Assembly: GCF_001417775.1 (NCBI RefSeq)
Contig: NZ_BBZJ01000020.1
Location: forward strand, 382,422 to 446,421
Origin: Streptomyces sp. TP-A0356
GTDB taxonomy: Bacteria > Actinomycetota > Actinomycetes > Streptomycetales > Streptomycetaceae
Direction: 5' to 3'
Length of the DNA stretch: 64,000 bases
A model generated the notes under the pieces. The model had not been told where the DNA came from. It did no database searches and saw only the letters and a list, made by a program, of their open reading frames with translations. Below are positions 52,983 to 60,343 of this stretch, in pieces. Every line of letters starts with the position of its first letter. The stretch's first letter is position 1. Position numbers and translations under genes: made by a program.

Positions 52983-54368
52983 CTAAATCCTCTCGGGTAC
53001 CGGATTGCCCGCGTCGCGCACCGCCTGCCGTACCGGCACCCGTGCCAGCAGCGCGAACCCCAGGACGAAGAAGGCCACCAGCGAGATGATCGCGTCCCGG
53101 TAGCTTCCGGTCAGCTGGTACGTGAGCCCGAACAGCAGCGGGCCCAGCCAGCTCATGCCGCGGTCGCTCATCTCGTACGCCGAGAAGTACTCGGCCTCCT
53201 TGCCCGGCGGAACGAGATGGGAGAAGAGGGAGCGGGACAGCGCCTGGCTGCCGCCGAGGACCAGTCCGATGGAGGCGGCGAGCACGAAGAACCACGTCGG
53301 CGCGCCCGCGGGGAGGAAGTAGCCGGCGCCGAGCGTCACGGTCCAGGCGACGAGCGAACCGAGGACGGTGCGCTTGGCGCCGTACGTCCGGGCCAGCCGT
53401 CCCATGCCCAGGGCACCGCCCACCGCCAGCACCTGTACCAGCAGCACGGCGACGATCAGCGTCGACTGGCTCAGGCCCAGCTCCTGGGAGCCGTACACCG
53501 ACGCCTGGGAGATCACGGTCTGGATGCCGTCGTTGTAGACGAGGTACGCGAGCAGGAAGGCGAGGGTGAGCGGTGTGCGGCGCATGTCCCGGACCGTGGC
53601 CGCCAGCTGCCGCCAGCCGTGCACGGCCGGGGCCGTGGACGTCGTGCGCCGGTCGCGCAGCCGCCTCAGCGGTACCAGTGTGAAGGCGCCCCACCAGATG
53701 CCCGCCGAGGCCAGGCAGATGCGCACGGCCATGGACTCGGAGACGCCGAAGGAGTCATGTGCCGTGAAGAGGACCAGGTCCCCGATCAGGACCAGGGAAC
53801 CGGCCGCGTAGCCGAAGGCCCAGCCGCGCGAGGAGACGGCGTCGCGCTCCTCGGGCGGGGCGATCTGCGGCAGATACGAGTTGTAGACGACCATCGAGAC
53901 GGCCACCGACGCGTTGGCGACGACCAGCAGCAGCCCGCCGAGCAGATAGCGGTGTCCGCCCAGGAAGAACATGCCCGTGGTGGCGGTGGCGCCCAGATAG
54001 GCGCACAGGGCGAGCAGGGGCTTCTTGCGGCCGCTGCGGTCGGCCGCCGCGCCCGCGAGCGGCATCACCAGGATCGCCAGGACGACGGAGGCCGAGACGG
54101 AGTACGCGAAGAACGAGCCCGCTCGGACCGGGACGCCCAGCGGGTGCACATATCCGTCGGCGTCCGCAGCCGACTTGGCCACCGATGTCAGATAGGGGCC
54201 GAGGAACACGGTCAGCACGCTCGTCGAATAGACGGAGCACGCCCAGTCGTAGAAGTACCAGCCGCGCTGTTCGCGCCGTCGTCCGGCGGCCTCCTCGGCC
54301 TCCCCCAAGGACTCCGACAGGCTCCGTCCAGGGGGGACCCCCATCGTCTGCTCGGTGTCGGTGCCCAC
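52983..54368 (-). CDS. UMF1-type MFS transporter
   Basis: This 461-residue membrane protein has about 12 helices, resembling the UMF1/Atg22-like group: WYFYDWACSVYSTSVLTVFL, AGAAADRSGRKKPLLAL, MVVYNSYLPQIAPPEERDAV, RSLFSHLVPPGKEAEYFSAY. Relatives in yeast export amino acids from vacuoles; the bacterial substrate is unknown. The start at 54368 is a GTG. Residues about 9-26 are encoded by a dispersed-repeat-like sequence, so a start downstream of it (about residue 27) is conceivable. Confidence 0.88.
   Translation of the reverse strand: MGTDTEQTMGVPPGRSLSESLGEAEEAAGRRREQRGWYFYDWACSVYSTSVLTVFLGPYLTSVAKSAADADGYVHPLGVPVRAGSFFAYSVSASVVLAILVMPLAGAAADRSGRKKPLLALCAYLGATATTGMFFLGGHRYLLGGLLLVVANASVAVSMVVYNSYLPQIAPPEERDAVSSRGWAFGYAAGSLVLIGDLVLFTAHDSFGVSESMAVRICLASAGIWWGAFTLVPLRRLRDRRTTSTAPAVHGWRQLAATVRDMRRTPLTLAFLLAYLVYNDGIQTVISQASVYGSQELGLSQSTLIVAVLLVQVLAVGGALGMGRLARTYGAKRTVLGSLVAWTVTLGAGYFLPAGAPTWFFVLAASIGLVLGGSQALSRSLFSHLVPPGKEAEYFSAYEMSDRGMSWLGPLLFGLTYQLTGSYRDAIISLVAFFVLGFALLARVPVRQAVRDAGNPVPERI
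54301..54342 (-). repeat. Dispersed-type Streptomyces hairpin repeat inside a coding region
   Basis: On the minus strand the element begins GGGGGTCCCCCCTGGAC and ends GTCCTTGGGGGA, which can fold back on itself. Similar GGGGGTCCCCC...TTGGGGGAG elements are, from memory, scattered through Streptomyces genomes. Here it encodes GVPPGRSLSESLGEA near the N terminus of the UMF1-type transporter. Confidence 0.55.
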
Positions 54369-54411
54369 CCGTGCCCTCGCTTCCCCGTGAACGTGACCGC
54401 GCGCGGGGCGT

Positions 54412-55179
54412 TCAGAGCCAGGTGCCCCGGTCCTCCAGGACCTTGCGCAGAGTGTCGATGTGATCGGTCATGATGCCATCCACTCCTAGGTCCAGGAGCC
54501 GGTGCATGCGATCGGGTTCGTTGACCGTCCACACATGCACCTGCAGCCCGAGCGTATGGGCCGTGCGCACGAACCGGTGGTCGACCACGGGTATGCCCGA
54601 CTGGGACTCCGGAACCTGGGCGGCGACCGCCGAGCGGCGCAGCGCCGCGGGGATGCCCCAGGAGCGCAGCCGCAGGCCCAGCACACCGCGTGTCCCGTAC
54701 GACGTCGCAAGGCGCGGCCCGGCCAGGCGCTGGGCGCGCACGACGCGCGCCTCGGAGAACGAGCCGACGCAGATCCGGTCCCAGGCGCCGGCGCGCTCGA
54801 TCAGGTCGAGCAGTGGGTGCAGGGCGGGCTCCGCCTTGACGTCGACGTTCCAGCGCACCTCGGGGAACTCCTCCAGCAGCTCCTCGAAGAGGGGCACCGG
54901 CTCGCTGCCCGCCACGCGCGCGTGCCGCACGTCCTCCCAGGGGAGATCGGCGATCCGCCCCGCACCGTCCGTCACCCGGTCCAGGGTCGCGTCGTGGAAC
55001 GCCACCAGCTTCCCGTCGGCCGTGGCGTGCACGTCCGTCTCGATATAGCGGTAGCCCGCCGCCACTGCGCGCCGGAACTGCGTCATGGTGTTCTCCAGGC
55101 CGTCCGCCGCCCCGCCCCGGTGGGCGAAGGCGATCGGGCCCGGATGGTCGAGATAGGGGTGGCGTATGAGGGTGGTCAC
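54412..55179 (-). CDS. Glycerophosphodiester phosphodiesterase family protein
   Basis: This 255-residue TIM-barrel GDPD has the substrate- and metal-binding motifs IAFAHRGGAADGLENTMTQF, YIETDVHATADGKLVAFHDA and, at the end, VHVWTVNEPDRMHRLLDLGV followed by DGIMTDHID. It would hydrolyse glycerophosphodiesters to glycerol 3-phosphate. It has no signal peptide, so it is cytosolic. The start is the GTG at 55179, overlapping the yczE-type stop by 4 bases, so the two are one transcript. Confidence 0.92.
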   Translation of the reverse strand: MTTLIRHPYLDHPGPIAFAHRGGAADGLENTMTQFRRAVAAGYRYIETDVHATADGKLVAFHDATLDRVTDGAGRIADLPWEDVRHARVAGSEPVPLFEELLEEFPEVRWNVDVKAEPALHPLLDLIERAGAWDRICVGSFSEARVVRAQRLAGPRLATSYGTRGVLGLRLRSWGIPAALRRSAVAAQVPESQSGIPVVDHRFVRTAHTLGLQVHVWTVNEPDRMHRLLDLGVDGIMTDHIDTLRKVLEDRGTWL

Positions 55180-55838
55180 CGGGGCAGTATCGCTCGCTCC
55201 GGTTGCCCGGTGGCAACCACCGTGCTGCGCCCCGATGCCGAGGGGACGGCGAACACGCGCAGGAAGAGCTGGGCGAGCGGGCCGATGGACAGCGCGTACA
55301 GGACGGTGCCCACTCCGACGGTGCCGCCGAGGACGAACCCGGTCGCGACGACGGCGATCTCCACGGCCGTACGGATCAGCCTGATCGAGCGGCCGGTACG
55401 CCGGTGCAGTCCGGTCATGAGGCCGTCGCGCGGGCCGGGGCCGAAGGCGGCGGCGATGTAGAGGCCGGTGGCCACGCCGTTGAGCAGGATGCCCGCGAGG
55501 AGCAGGGGCACCCGGACGGTCAGGGAGCGAGCGTCGGGGAGCGCGGCGAGGGCGGCGTCCATGGCGAAACCGATCACGAGGACGTTGGAGACGGTGCCGA
55601 GACCGGGGCGCTGGCGCAGCGGGATCCACAGCAGCAGGACGCTCGCGCCCACGATCGTCAGCACCACGCCCATGCTGAGTCCGGTGAGCTCGGCGAGACC
55701 CTGGTGAAGGACGTTCCAGGGCTCCAGACCGAGACCCGCCTTCACGAGGAGGGCGGAGCTCGCGCCGTACAACGCGAGTCCCGCGTACAGCTGGAGGAGC
55801 CGTCGGACGAGACGGCTGCTCGGCGATGGCTCGGACAT
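55176..55838 (-). CDS. yczE: YczE/YyaS/YitT-type membrane protein
   Basis: This 220-residue integral membrane protein has about five to six helices. Markers are LQLYAGLALYGASSALLVKA, LGLEPWNVLHQGLAELTGLS and GPGPRDGLMTGLHRRTG. YczE-type proteins are typically encoded next to the MocR-like regulator YczR, as here, and are its presumed target; the transported compound is unknown. The start at 55838 (MSEPSPSSRL) leaves a compact divergent promoter region. The 3' end overlaps the GDPD gene. Confidence 0.9.
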   Translation of the reverse strand: MSEPSPSSRLVRRLLQLYAGLALYGASSALLVKAGLGLEPWNVLHQGLAELTGLSMGVVLTIVGASVLLLWIPLRQRPGLGTVSNVLVIGFAMDAALAALPDARSLTVRVPLLLAGILLNGVATGLYIAAAFGPGPRDGLMTGLHRRTGRSIRLIRTAVEIAVVATGFVLGGTVGVGTVLYALSIGPLAQLFLRVFAVPSASGRSTVVATGQPERAILPR

Positions 55839-55872
55839 GCCAGCGGACAAAACGTGCCCCCCTGTGGTGGTA

Positions 55873-55924
55873 GTGGCCTGGCGCATGTCACCCTGTGGCT
55901 TGGAGAGGGAAGCCATCCATGGCC
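55873..55924. promoter_or_regulatory. Phased TGGCC/TGGCT direct repeats, candidate YczR sites
   Basis: GTGGCCTGG (55873-55881) and GTGGCTTGG (55895-55903) are direct repeats 22 bp apart, and a third TGGCC occurs at 55920-55924. They lie in the yczE/yczR divergent region. MocR-type regulators bind direct repeats, so these are candidates for YczR binding. Confidence 0.4.
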
Positions 55925-55950
55925 AATTCGGGGAAGGTGGACTGGAAATC

Positions 55951-57450
55951 ATGGCGCAGTGGACCTCGGCGGTGGGTGCGGCACAGCTTGCCCGGCTGCT
56001 CAACTCCCAGCAGGACCGCCCAGCCGGCCCGGGCACCCGTCGCCCGCCCGCCTATCGCGCGCTCGCCGACGGCATCCGGCTGCTCGTCCTGGAGGGCCGG
56101 GTGCCGGTCGCGGCCCGGCTGCCCGCCGAGCGTGAGCTCGCGCTCGCCCTGTCCGTGAGCCGTACGACGGTCGCGGCCGCGTACGAGGCGCTGCGCACCG
56201 AGGGCTTCCTGGAGTCCCGCCGCGGAGCGGGCAGCTGGACGGCCGTGCCGGCCGGGAACCCGCTTCCGGCGCGCGGACTCGAACCACTCCCGCCCGAGGC
56301 GCTGGGCTCGATGATCGACCTGGGCTGCGCGGCGCTGCCGGCCCCGGAGCCCTGGCTCACCCGGGCGGTGCAGGGCGCCCTGGAGGAACTGCCGCCGTAC
56401 GCGCACACGCACGGCGACTACCCGGCGGGTCTGCCCGCGCTGCGCGCCATGCTCGCCGACCGCTACACGGCACGGGGTATCCCGACCATGCCCGAGCAGA
56501 TCATGGTGACCACGGGCGCCATGGGCGCGATCGACGCGATCTGCCATCTCTTCGCCGGGCGGGGCGAGCGCATCGCGGTCGAGTCGCCGTCGTACGCCAA
56601 CATCCTCCAGCTGATGCGGGAGGCGGGCGCCCGGCTGGTCCCCGTGGCCATGGCCGAGGGGCTCGACGGCTGGGACCTGGACCGCTGGCGCCAGGTGCTG
56701 CGGGAGGCCGCGCCGCGGCTCGCCTACGTGGTGGCCGACTTCCACAACCCGACAGGCGCGCTGGCCGACGAGGACCGGCGCCGACGGCTGGTCGAGGCGG
56801 CCCGCTCCGCCGGGACGGTGCTGGTCGTCGACGAGACGATGAGCGAGCTGTATCTGGAGGACGGCGTGCGGATGCCGCGCCGGATGTGCGGCTTCGACCC
56901 GGCGGGCTCCACGGTCATCACCGTGGGGTCGGCGAGCAAGGCGTTCTGGGCGGGCATGCGCATCGGCTGGGTTCGGGCGGCCCCGGATGTGATCCGCAGT
57001 CTGGTGGCGGCCCGCGCGTACGCCGACCTCGGTACGCCGGTCCTGGAGCAGCTGGCCGTGAACTGGCTGCTGAGCACGGGCGGTTGGGAACAGGCGGTGG
57101 AACTGCGGCGCGGGCAGGCCCGGGAGAACCGGGACGCGCTGGTGGCCGCCGTCCGCAGGGAGCTGCCGACGTGGGAGTTCTCGGTGCCGCAGGGCGGTCT
57201 GACGCTGTGGGTGCGCACGGGAGGTCTGTCGGGCTCCCGTCTCGCGGAGGCCGGGGAGCGGGTCGGCGTCCGGGTGCCGTCGGGGCCGCGCTTCGGGGTG
57301 GACGGAGCGTTCGAGGGGTACGTGCGGCTGCCGTTCACGGTGGGCGGCGCCGTGGCGGAGGAGGCGGCGGTACGCCTGGCGGCCGCCGCCCGCCTGGTGG
57401 AGACGGGTGCCTCGGGCTCCGCCGAGGCACCACGCACCTTCGTCGCCTGA
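55951..57450 (+). CDS. yczR: MocR-like regulator YczR (GntR HTH plus aminotransferase domain)
   Basis: This 499-residue protein is a fusion of a GntR winged helix (about 30-100, PAERELALALSVSRTTVAAA) and a type I aminotransferase domain (about 120-490). The PLP lysine is in TVGSASKAFWAGMRIGW, and the substrate/cofactor region includes VADFHNPTGALADEDRRRRL. It regulates transcription using a PLP-bound effector domain. The divergent neighbour yczE is the likely target. The ATG at 55951 fits; a longer frame upstream (from 55837) would read through the promoter. Confidence 0.92.
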   Translation: MAQWTSAVGAAQLARLLNSQQDRPAGPGTRRPPAYRALADGIRLLVLEGRVPVAARLPAERELALALSVSRTTVAAAYEALRTEGFLESRRGAGSWTAVPAGNPLPARGLEPLPPEALGSMIDLGCAALPAPEPWLTRAVQGALEELPPYAHTHGDYPAGLPALRAMLADRYTARGIPTMPEQIMVTTGAMGAIDAICHLFAGRGERIAVESPSYANILQLMREAGARLVPVAMAEGLDGWDLDRWRQVLREAAPRLAYVVADFHNPTGALADEDRRRRLVEAARSAGTVLVVDETMSELYLEDGVRMPRRMCGFDPAGSTVITVGSASKAFWAGMRIGWVRAAPDVIRSLVAARAYADLGTPVLEQLAVNWLLSTGGWEQAVELRRGQARENRDALVAAVRRELPTWEFSVPQGGLTLWVRTGGLSGSRLAEAGERVGVRVPSGPRFGVDGAFEGYVRLPFTVGGAVAEEAAVRLAAAARLVETGASGSAEAPRTFVA

Positions 57451-57528
57451 CCCGGCGGCCCGGGGCCGGAGCTGCGACGGGCCGGCTGGTCTGCGTTCCC
57501 TGCCGCCGCCGGGGGTTGCCGGGGGGTG

Positions 57529-59082
57529 TCAGCCCTCCGTGGCCAGTGCCTCCGCCGGTACCGCCTCGACGGGGTCGCTGCGGCGCGGCAGCAGCCCCAG
57601 GACCGCCTGGCGGTGCTGCTCGCTGGTCGCGTCGTCGTACGGGTCCGGAGTGGCCGGTACCTGGAGACGGTGGACCGGGCCCGAGCCCAGGCGGGCGTAG
57701 CCGCGGCCGGGCGGGACGTCCTCGGTGGGCGTGGTGTGCGGCGGCGCGCCGAGTACGGCCTCCAGCTCGTCCGGCGCCGCGGAGCCGAGCACCACGCGCG
57801 CGCGGGTGTACTGCCGGACCGCGTCGGACAGCCCGTCCAGCCCGTCGAACTGCTCGGCGACCACCACCGTGACGTTGGCCGCGCGCCCGTGCCGCAGGGG
57901 CACCTGCAGCAGCGTCTGGGGATCGCCCCGGCCGTCGGCCGCCGCGAGATGCCCCAGCACGCTCGGCCGGTCCAGCAGGATCCACAGCGGTCGTCTGATG
58001 TCGTCCGGCGGAGGGTGTCCGGCCTGCCGGGCACGGTTGGCGGCGATCAGCCGCCGTTCCGTCTCGTGTGTCGCCCACTCCAGGCTCGCCATCGCCCCCG
58101 CGAGTCCCGACTCCACCGCCAGCACGCCGTGTCGGCCCGTCAGGCACGCGTACTCACCGGTGCCGCCGCCCTCGACGATCAGGACATCGCCGTACTGCAG
58201 CGCCTGGAGGGCGATGGAACGCACGAGCGTCGTCGTGCCGCTGCCGGGTCCGCCGACGATCAGCAGATGCGGTTCGGTGGAGCGCGTGCCCGTGCGCCAC
58301 ACCACCGGGGGGACGTCGCGCTGCTCCTCGCCGTGGGTGAGGGGGAGGGTGCGCTGGACGCCGGTCGGGTCGGTGAAGCCGAGGACCGTCTCGCCCGGGG
58401 CGGTCACGAAGCGCTGTGCGGCGATGTCCGTGGGCAGCGGCGGCAGCACCGTCACCGCCAGCTCGTTGCCCTCTTCGTTCCACGCGAAGTGGTACTCGCG
58501 GCCCCGGCCCGACTTGGCGTGCAGGAGCTGCTCGATCCGGGCCCGGGAGGCGGCCTCGCCGTCCGTGAAGTAGGCCGGGTAGCGGACGAGCAGGCGCGAG
58601 ACGCGCCCGGTGTCGTCGAAGTCGTACGAGGGGAAGGCCTGCGTCCAGTCCCCGCCGTGCGCGTACAACGGAGCCGGGTCCCCGGCGGCCGAGAAGTACG
58701 GCACCAGCGCCTCGTACAGCGACCGAAGGCGCTTGGTCCCTGAGTCGTCCGGCCCCTTGGGCGCGGGCGTGCCGCGGCCGCGGCCCTGCCAGGCCGCCGC
58801 CGCCATCACGGTGGTGACGGCGAACAGCGGCCCGTACGGCACCAGGGCCACGACCAGGATCACCGAGGCGACCAGGAAGAGGAGCGGTCCCCGCCGGTCC
58901 TTCGGTGTGTCCGCCCACCTGCGCCGCCCTGCCCCGGCCAGCAGGCGCAGTCCACGGGTGACGGTGATCAGCGGCTGGAGGATGTCGGTGGCGCCGCCGG
59001 CCGCGGTTCGCGCCAGCTCCCGGCTGCGGGCGATCTGTGCGCTGCCGTTGCTCAGAATGCGAGGGAGTGGGCGCCGGGCCAC
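57529..59082 (-). CDS. sffA: SffA, SpoIIIE/FtsK-like sporulation-septum protein
   Basis: This 517-residue protein has an N-terminal membrane segment (about 68-97, LLFLVASVILVVALVPYGPL) and a C-terminal FtsK/SpoIIIE-like domain. As I recall, in S. coelicolor SffA is targeted to sporulation septa by SmeA and affects spore DNA. The nucleotide-binding motifs look degenerate: the Walker A position reads GGPGSGTTT, with Thr where the conserved Lys should be, and the Walker B region reads WILLDRPS, with no Glu after Asp. It may not hydrolyse ATP in the usual way. It is 37 bases downstream of smeA. Confidence 0.88.
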   Translation of the reverse strand: MARRPLPRILSNGSAQIARSRELARTAAGGATDILQPLITVTRGLRLLAGAGRRRWADTPKDRRGPLLFLVASVILVVALVPYGPLFAVTTVMAAAAWQGRGRGTPAPKGPDDSGTKRLRSLYEALVPYFSAAGDPAPLYAHGGDWTQAFPSYDFDDTGRVSRLLVRYPAYFTDGEAASRARIEQLLHAKSGRGREYHFAWNEEGNELAVTVLPPLPTDIAAQRFVTAPGETVLGFTDPTGVQRTLPLTHGEEQRDVPPVVWRTGTRSTEPHLLIVGGPGSGTTTLVRSIALQALQYGDVLIVEGGGTGEYACLTGRHGVLAVESGLAGAMASLEWATHETERRLIAANRARQAGHPPPDDIRRPLWILLDRPSVLGHLAAADGRGDPQTLLQVPLRHGRAANVTVVVAEQFDGLDGLSDAVRQYTRARVVLGSAAPDELEAVLGAPPHTTPTEDVPPGRGYARLGSGPVHRLQVPATPDPYDDATSEQHRQAVLGLLPRRSDPVEAVPAEALATEG

Positions 59083-59119
59083 GTCGTTCTCCTGGGTGTA
59101 CGTGCGGTCGGGAGCGGGG

Positions 59120-59314
59120 TCAGAAATTGAGCCCGCTCAGGAGTCCCGCGAGGCTTTGGCCACCGGCCTTGATGCTCGGGGCGATCGCGGTGCTCGAGAG
59201 GAAGAACCCGAAGAGCCCGCAGACCGTGGCGTGAGAGCTCTTCAGGCCGTGGTTTCGGCAGAACAGGAAGACGATGGTGCCGAGCAGGACGACGCCCGAG
59301 ATGTTCAGAATCAT
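59120..59314 (-). CDS. smeA: SmeA, small sporulation membrane protein
   Basis: This is a 64-residue protein with two hydrophobic segments (ILNISGVVLLGTIVFLF and VCGLFGFFLSSTAI). It is directly upstream of sffA in the same direction, as in S. coelicolor, where SmeA targets the FtsK-like SffA to sporulation septa and loss causes spore wall and chromosome defects. AGGAGAG precedes the ATG. It is short and easily missed in gene finding. Confidence 0.9.
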   Translation of the reverse strand: MILNISGVVLLGTIVFLFCRNHGLKSSHATVCGLFGFFLSSTAIAPSIKAGGQSLAGLLSGLNF

Positions 59315-59649
59315 TTGCTCTCTCCTGGTTCGTGGCGGCAGTTACCATGAGTCCTTCCAGGTTCACAGAATGTATCCATAGGATAAAAGGTGCAACCGGG
59401 TGAAAACTAATGCAATTCGTCCGACTGGGGGAGTAGTCTGCACCGCCTGAGCAGGGCTGATGCGCTCAACAGGCGCTGCGCCGATCTTTGCCTGGTGCGG
59501 CGCCCGTCATGGGCCATGAAAGCCAGTACGCTGGCGATTCACCCGTACGGCGTCACCACTCGCCGCCGTTCGAGCCCGTGTACGACCGCTCCGCTCGCTG
59601 TCGTACGCTCCCGCAGTCCCAGCAGTCGCAGTGAGAGGCGGTCCGGCCG
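59315..59649. other. 335-bp divergent intergenic region, smeA / ankyrin gene
   Basis: It contains an AT-rich block at about 59367-59412, unusual for this genome and the likely smeA promoter region on the minus strand. The opposite half carries a 41-codon open frame at 59509-59634, not credited as a gene. The right half should hold the promoter of the ankyrin-repeat gene; no clear -35/-10 was placed. Confidence 0.5.
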
Positions 59650-60042
59650 ATGACTGAAGCCCCCGACCCCGAGGTCGTGGAGCTCGCGACCAAGATCTTC
59701 GATCTGGCGCGCCGAGGCGAGACCGAGACGCTCGTGGCATACGTCGACGCGGGCGTGCCGGCCAACCTCACCAATGACCGCGGCGACTCCCTCGTGATGC
59801 TCGCCGCCTACCACGGCCACGCCGGCACCGTCCGGGCGCTGCTGGAGCGCGGCGCGGAGGCCGACCGGGTCAACGACCGAGGCCAAACCCCGCTCGCGGG
59901 CGCGGTCTTCAAGGGCGAGGAAGAGGTCGTACGGGCCCTGCTGGACGGCGGCGCCGACCCGGCCGCGGGCACCCCCTCGGCCATCGACACCGCCCAGATG
60001 TTCGGCAAGAAGGACCTGCTCGAACTGTTCGGCGCACACTGA
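59650..60042 (+). CDS. Ankyrin-repeat protein
   Basis: This 130-residue protein is made almost entirely of ankyrin repeats: YVDAGVPANLTNDRGDSLVM followed by LAAYHGHAGTVRALLERGA, EADRVNDRGQTPLAGAVFKG with EEVVRALLDGGADPAA, then a shorter capping repeat. It is a protein-protein interaction module with no enzymatic residues. The ATG is at 59650. The partner is unknown; its neighbours smeA/sffA and the HEAT-repeat gene do not define one. Confidence 0.92.
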   Translation: MTEAPDPEVVELATKIFDLARRGETETLVAYVDAGVPANLTNDRGDSLVMLAAYHGHAGTVRALLERGAEADRVNDRGQTPLAGAVFKGEEEVVRALLDGGADPAAGTPSAIDTAQMFGKKDLLELFGAH

Positions 60043-60343
60043 TGCGAACGCTCTGACCAGCGAAGACGACGAAAACGGGGGAGGCGGTACGGGGCCGCCC
60101 GAAATAAGGTCGCGGCAGCGAGAGACGCCGGGTCATCATGACGTCGTGGTTCACGGACGCGATGGCTGGGCAGGTGTTGCCGCACCGCGCGGACCGTGAT
60201 GCGGTCCGCACGGGCCACCGACGAGAGGCAGAGGAAGATGGTCTACAGCAAGCAAGAGACGGCGGGTGCCCCGACGTGTTGTCACGCGGCCAGGTAGTGC
60301 GTGTTCCCCGGTTGCGTCGACGCTTGATGTGAGGCTGTTTCCC
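60043..60343 (+). other. 301-bp leader region of the HEAT-repeat gene
   Basis: It holds a perfect hairpin, GCGGACCG (60189-60196) with CGGTCCGC (60202-60209), and a 19-codon reading frame at 60238-60297. Both suggest a regulated leader rather than a plain promoter. The overlapping 64-codon ORF (60138-60332) has no GC bias and is not credited. Confidence 0.55.
60238..60297 (+). CDS. Candidate 19-residue leader peptide with Cys-Cys-His
   Basis: The frame reads MVYSKQETAGAPTCCHAAR and stops. GAGGAAG precedes the ATG, so it has a plausible ribosome binding site. The Cys-Cys-His run near the end resembles the codon runs of attenuator leader peptides, where slow translation at scarce Cys or His could alter RNA folding. 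It lies 46 bases before the HEAT-repeat gene and just after a perfect hairpin. I think similar peptides occur in other Streptomyces, but cannot verify it. It may also be chance. Confidence 0.5.
   Translation: MVYSKQETAGAPTCCHAAR

Noticed and set aside
59430-59515. Possible yybP-ykoY (manganese) riboswitch upstream of the ankyrin gene
   Set aside because: GGGGGAGTAG, CTCAACA and CTTTGCC occur in the right order, but the closing stem cannot form and the 3' consensus GAGACCTTTGCC is broken. The downstream gene is not a metal transporter.
59509-59634. 41-codon ORF immediately upstream of the ankyrin gene
   Set aside because: No ribosome binding site, GC-poor third positions and no recognisable motif. 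It probably lies in the promoter region.
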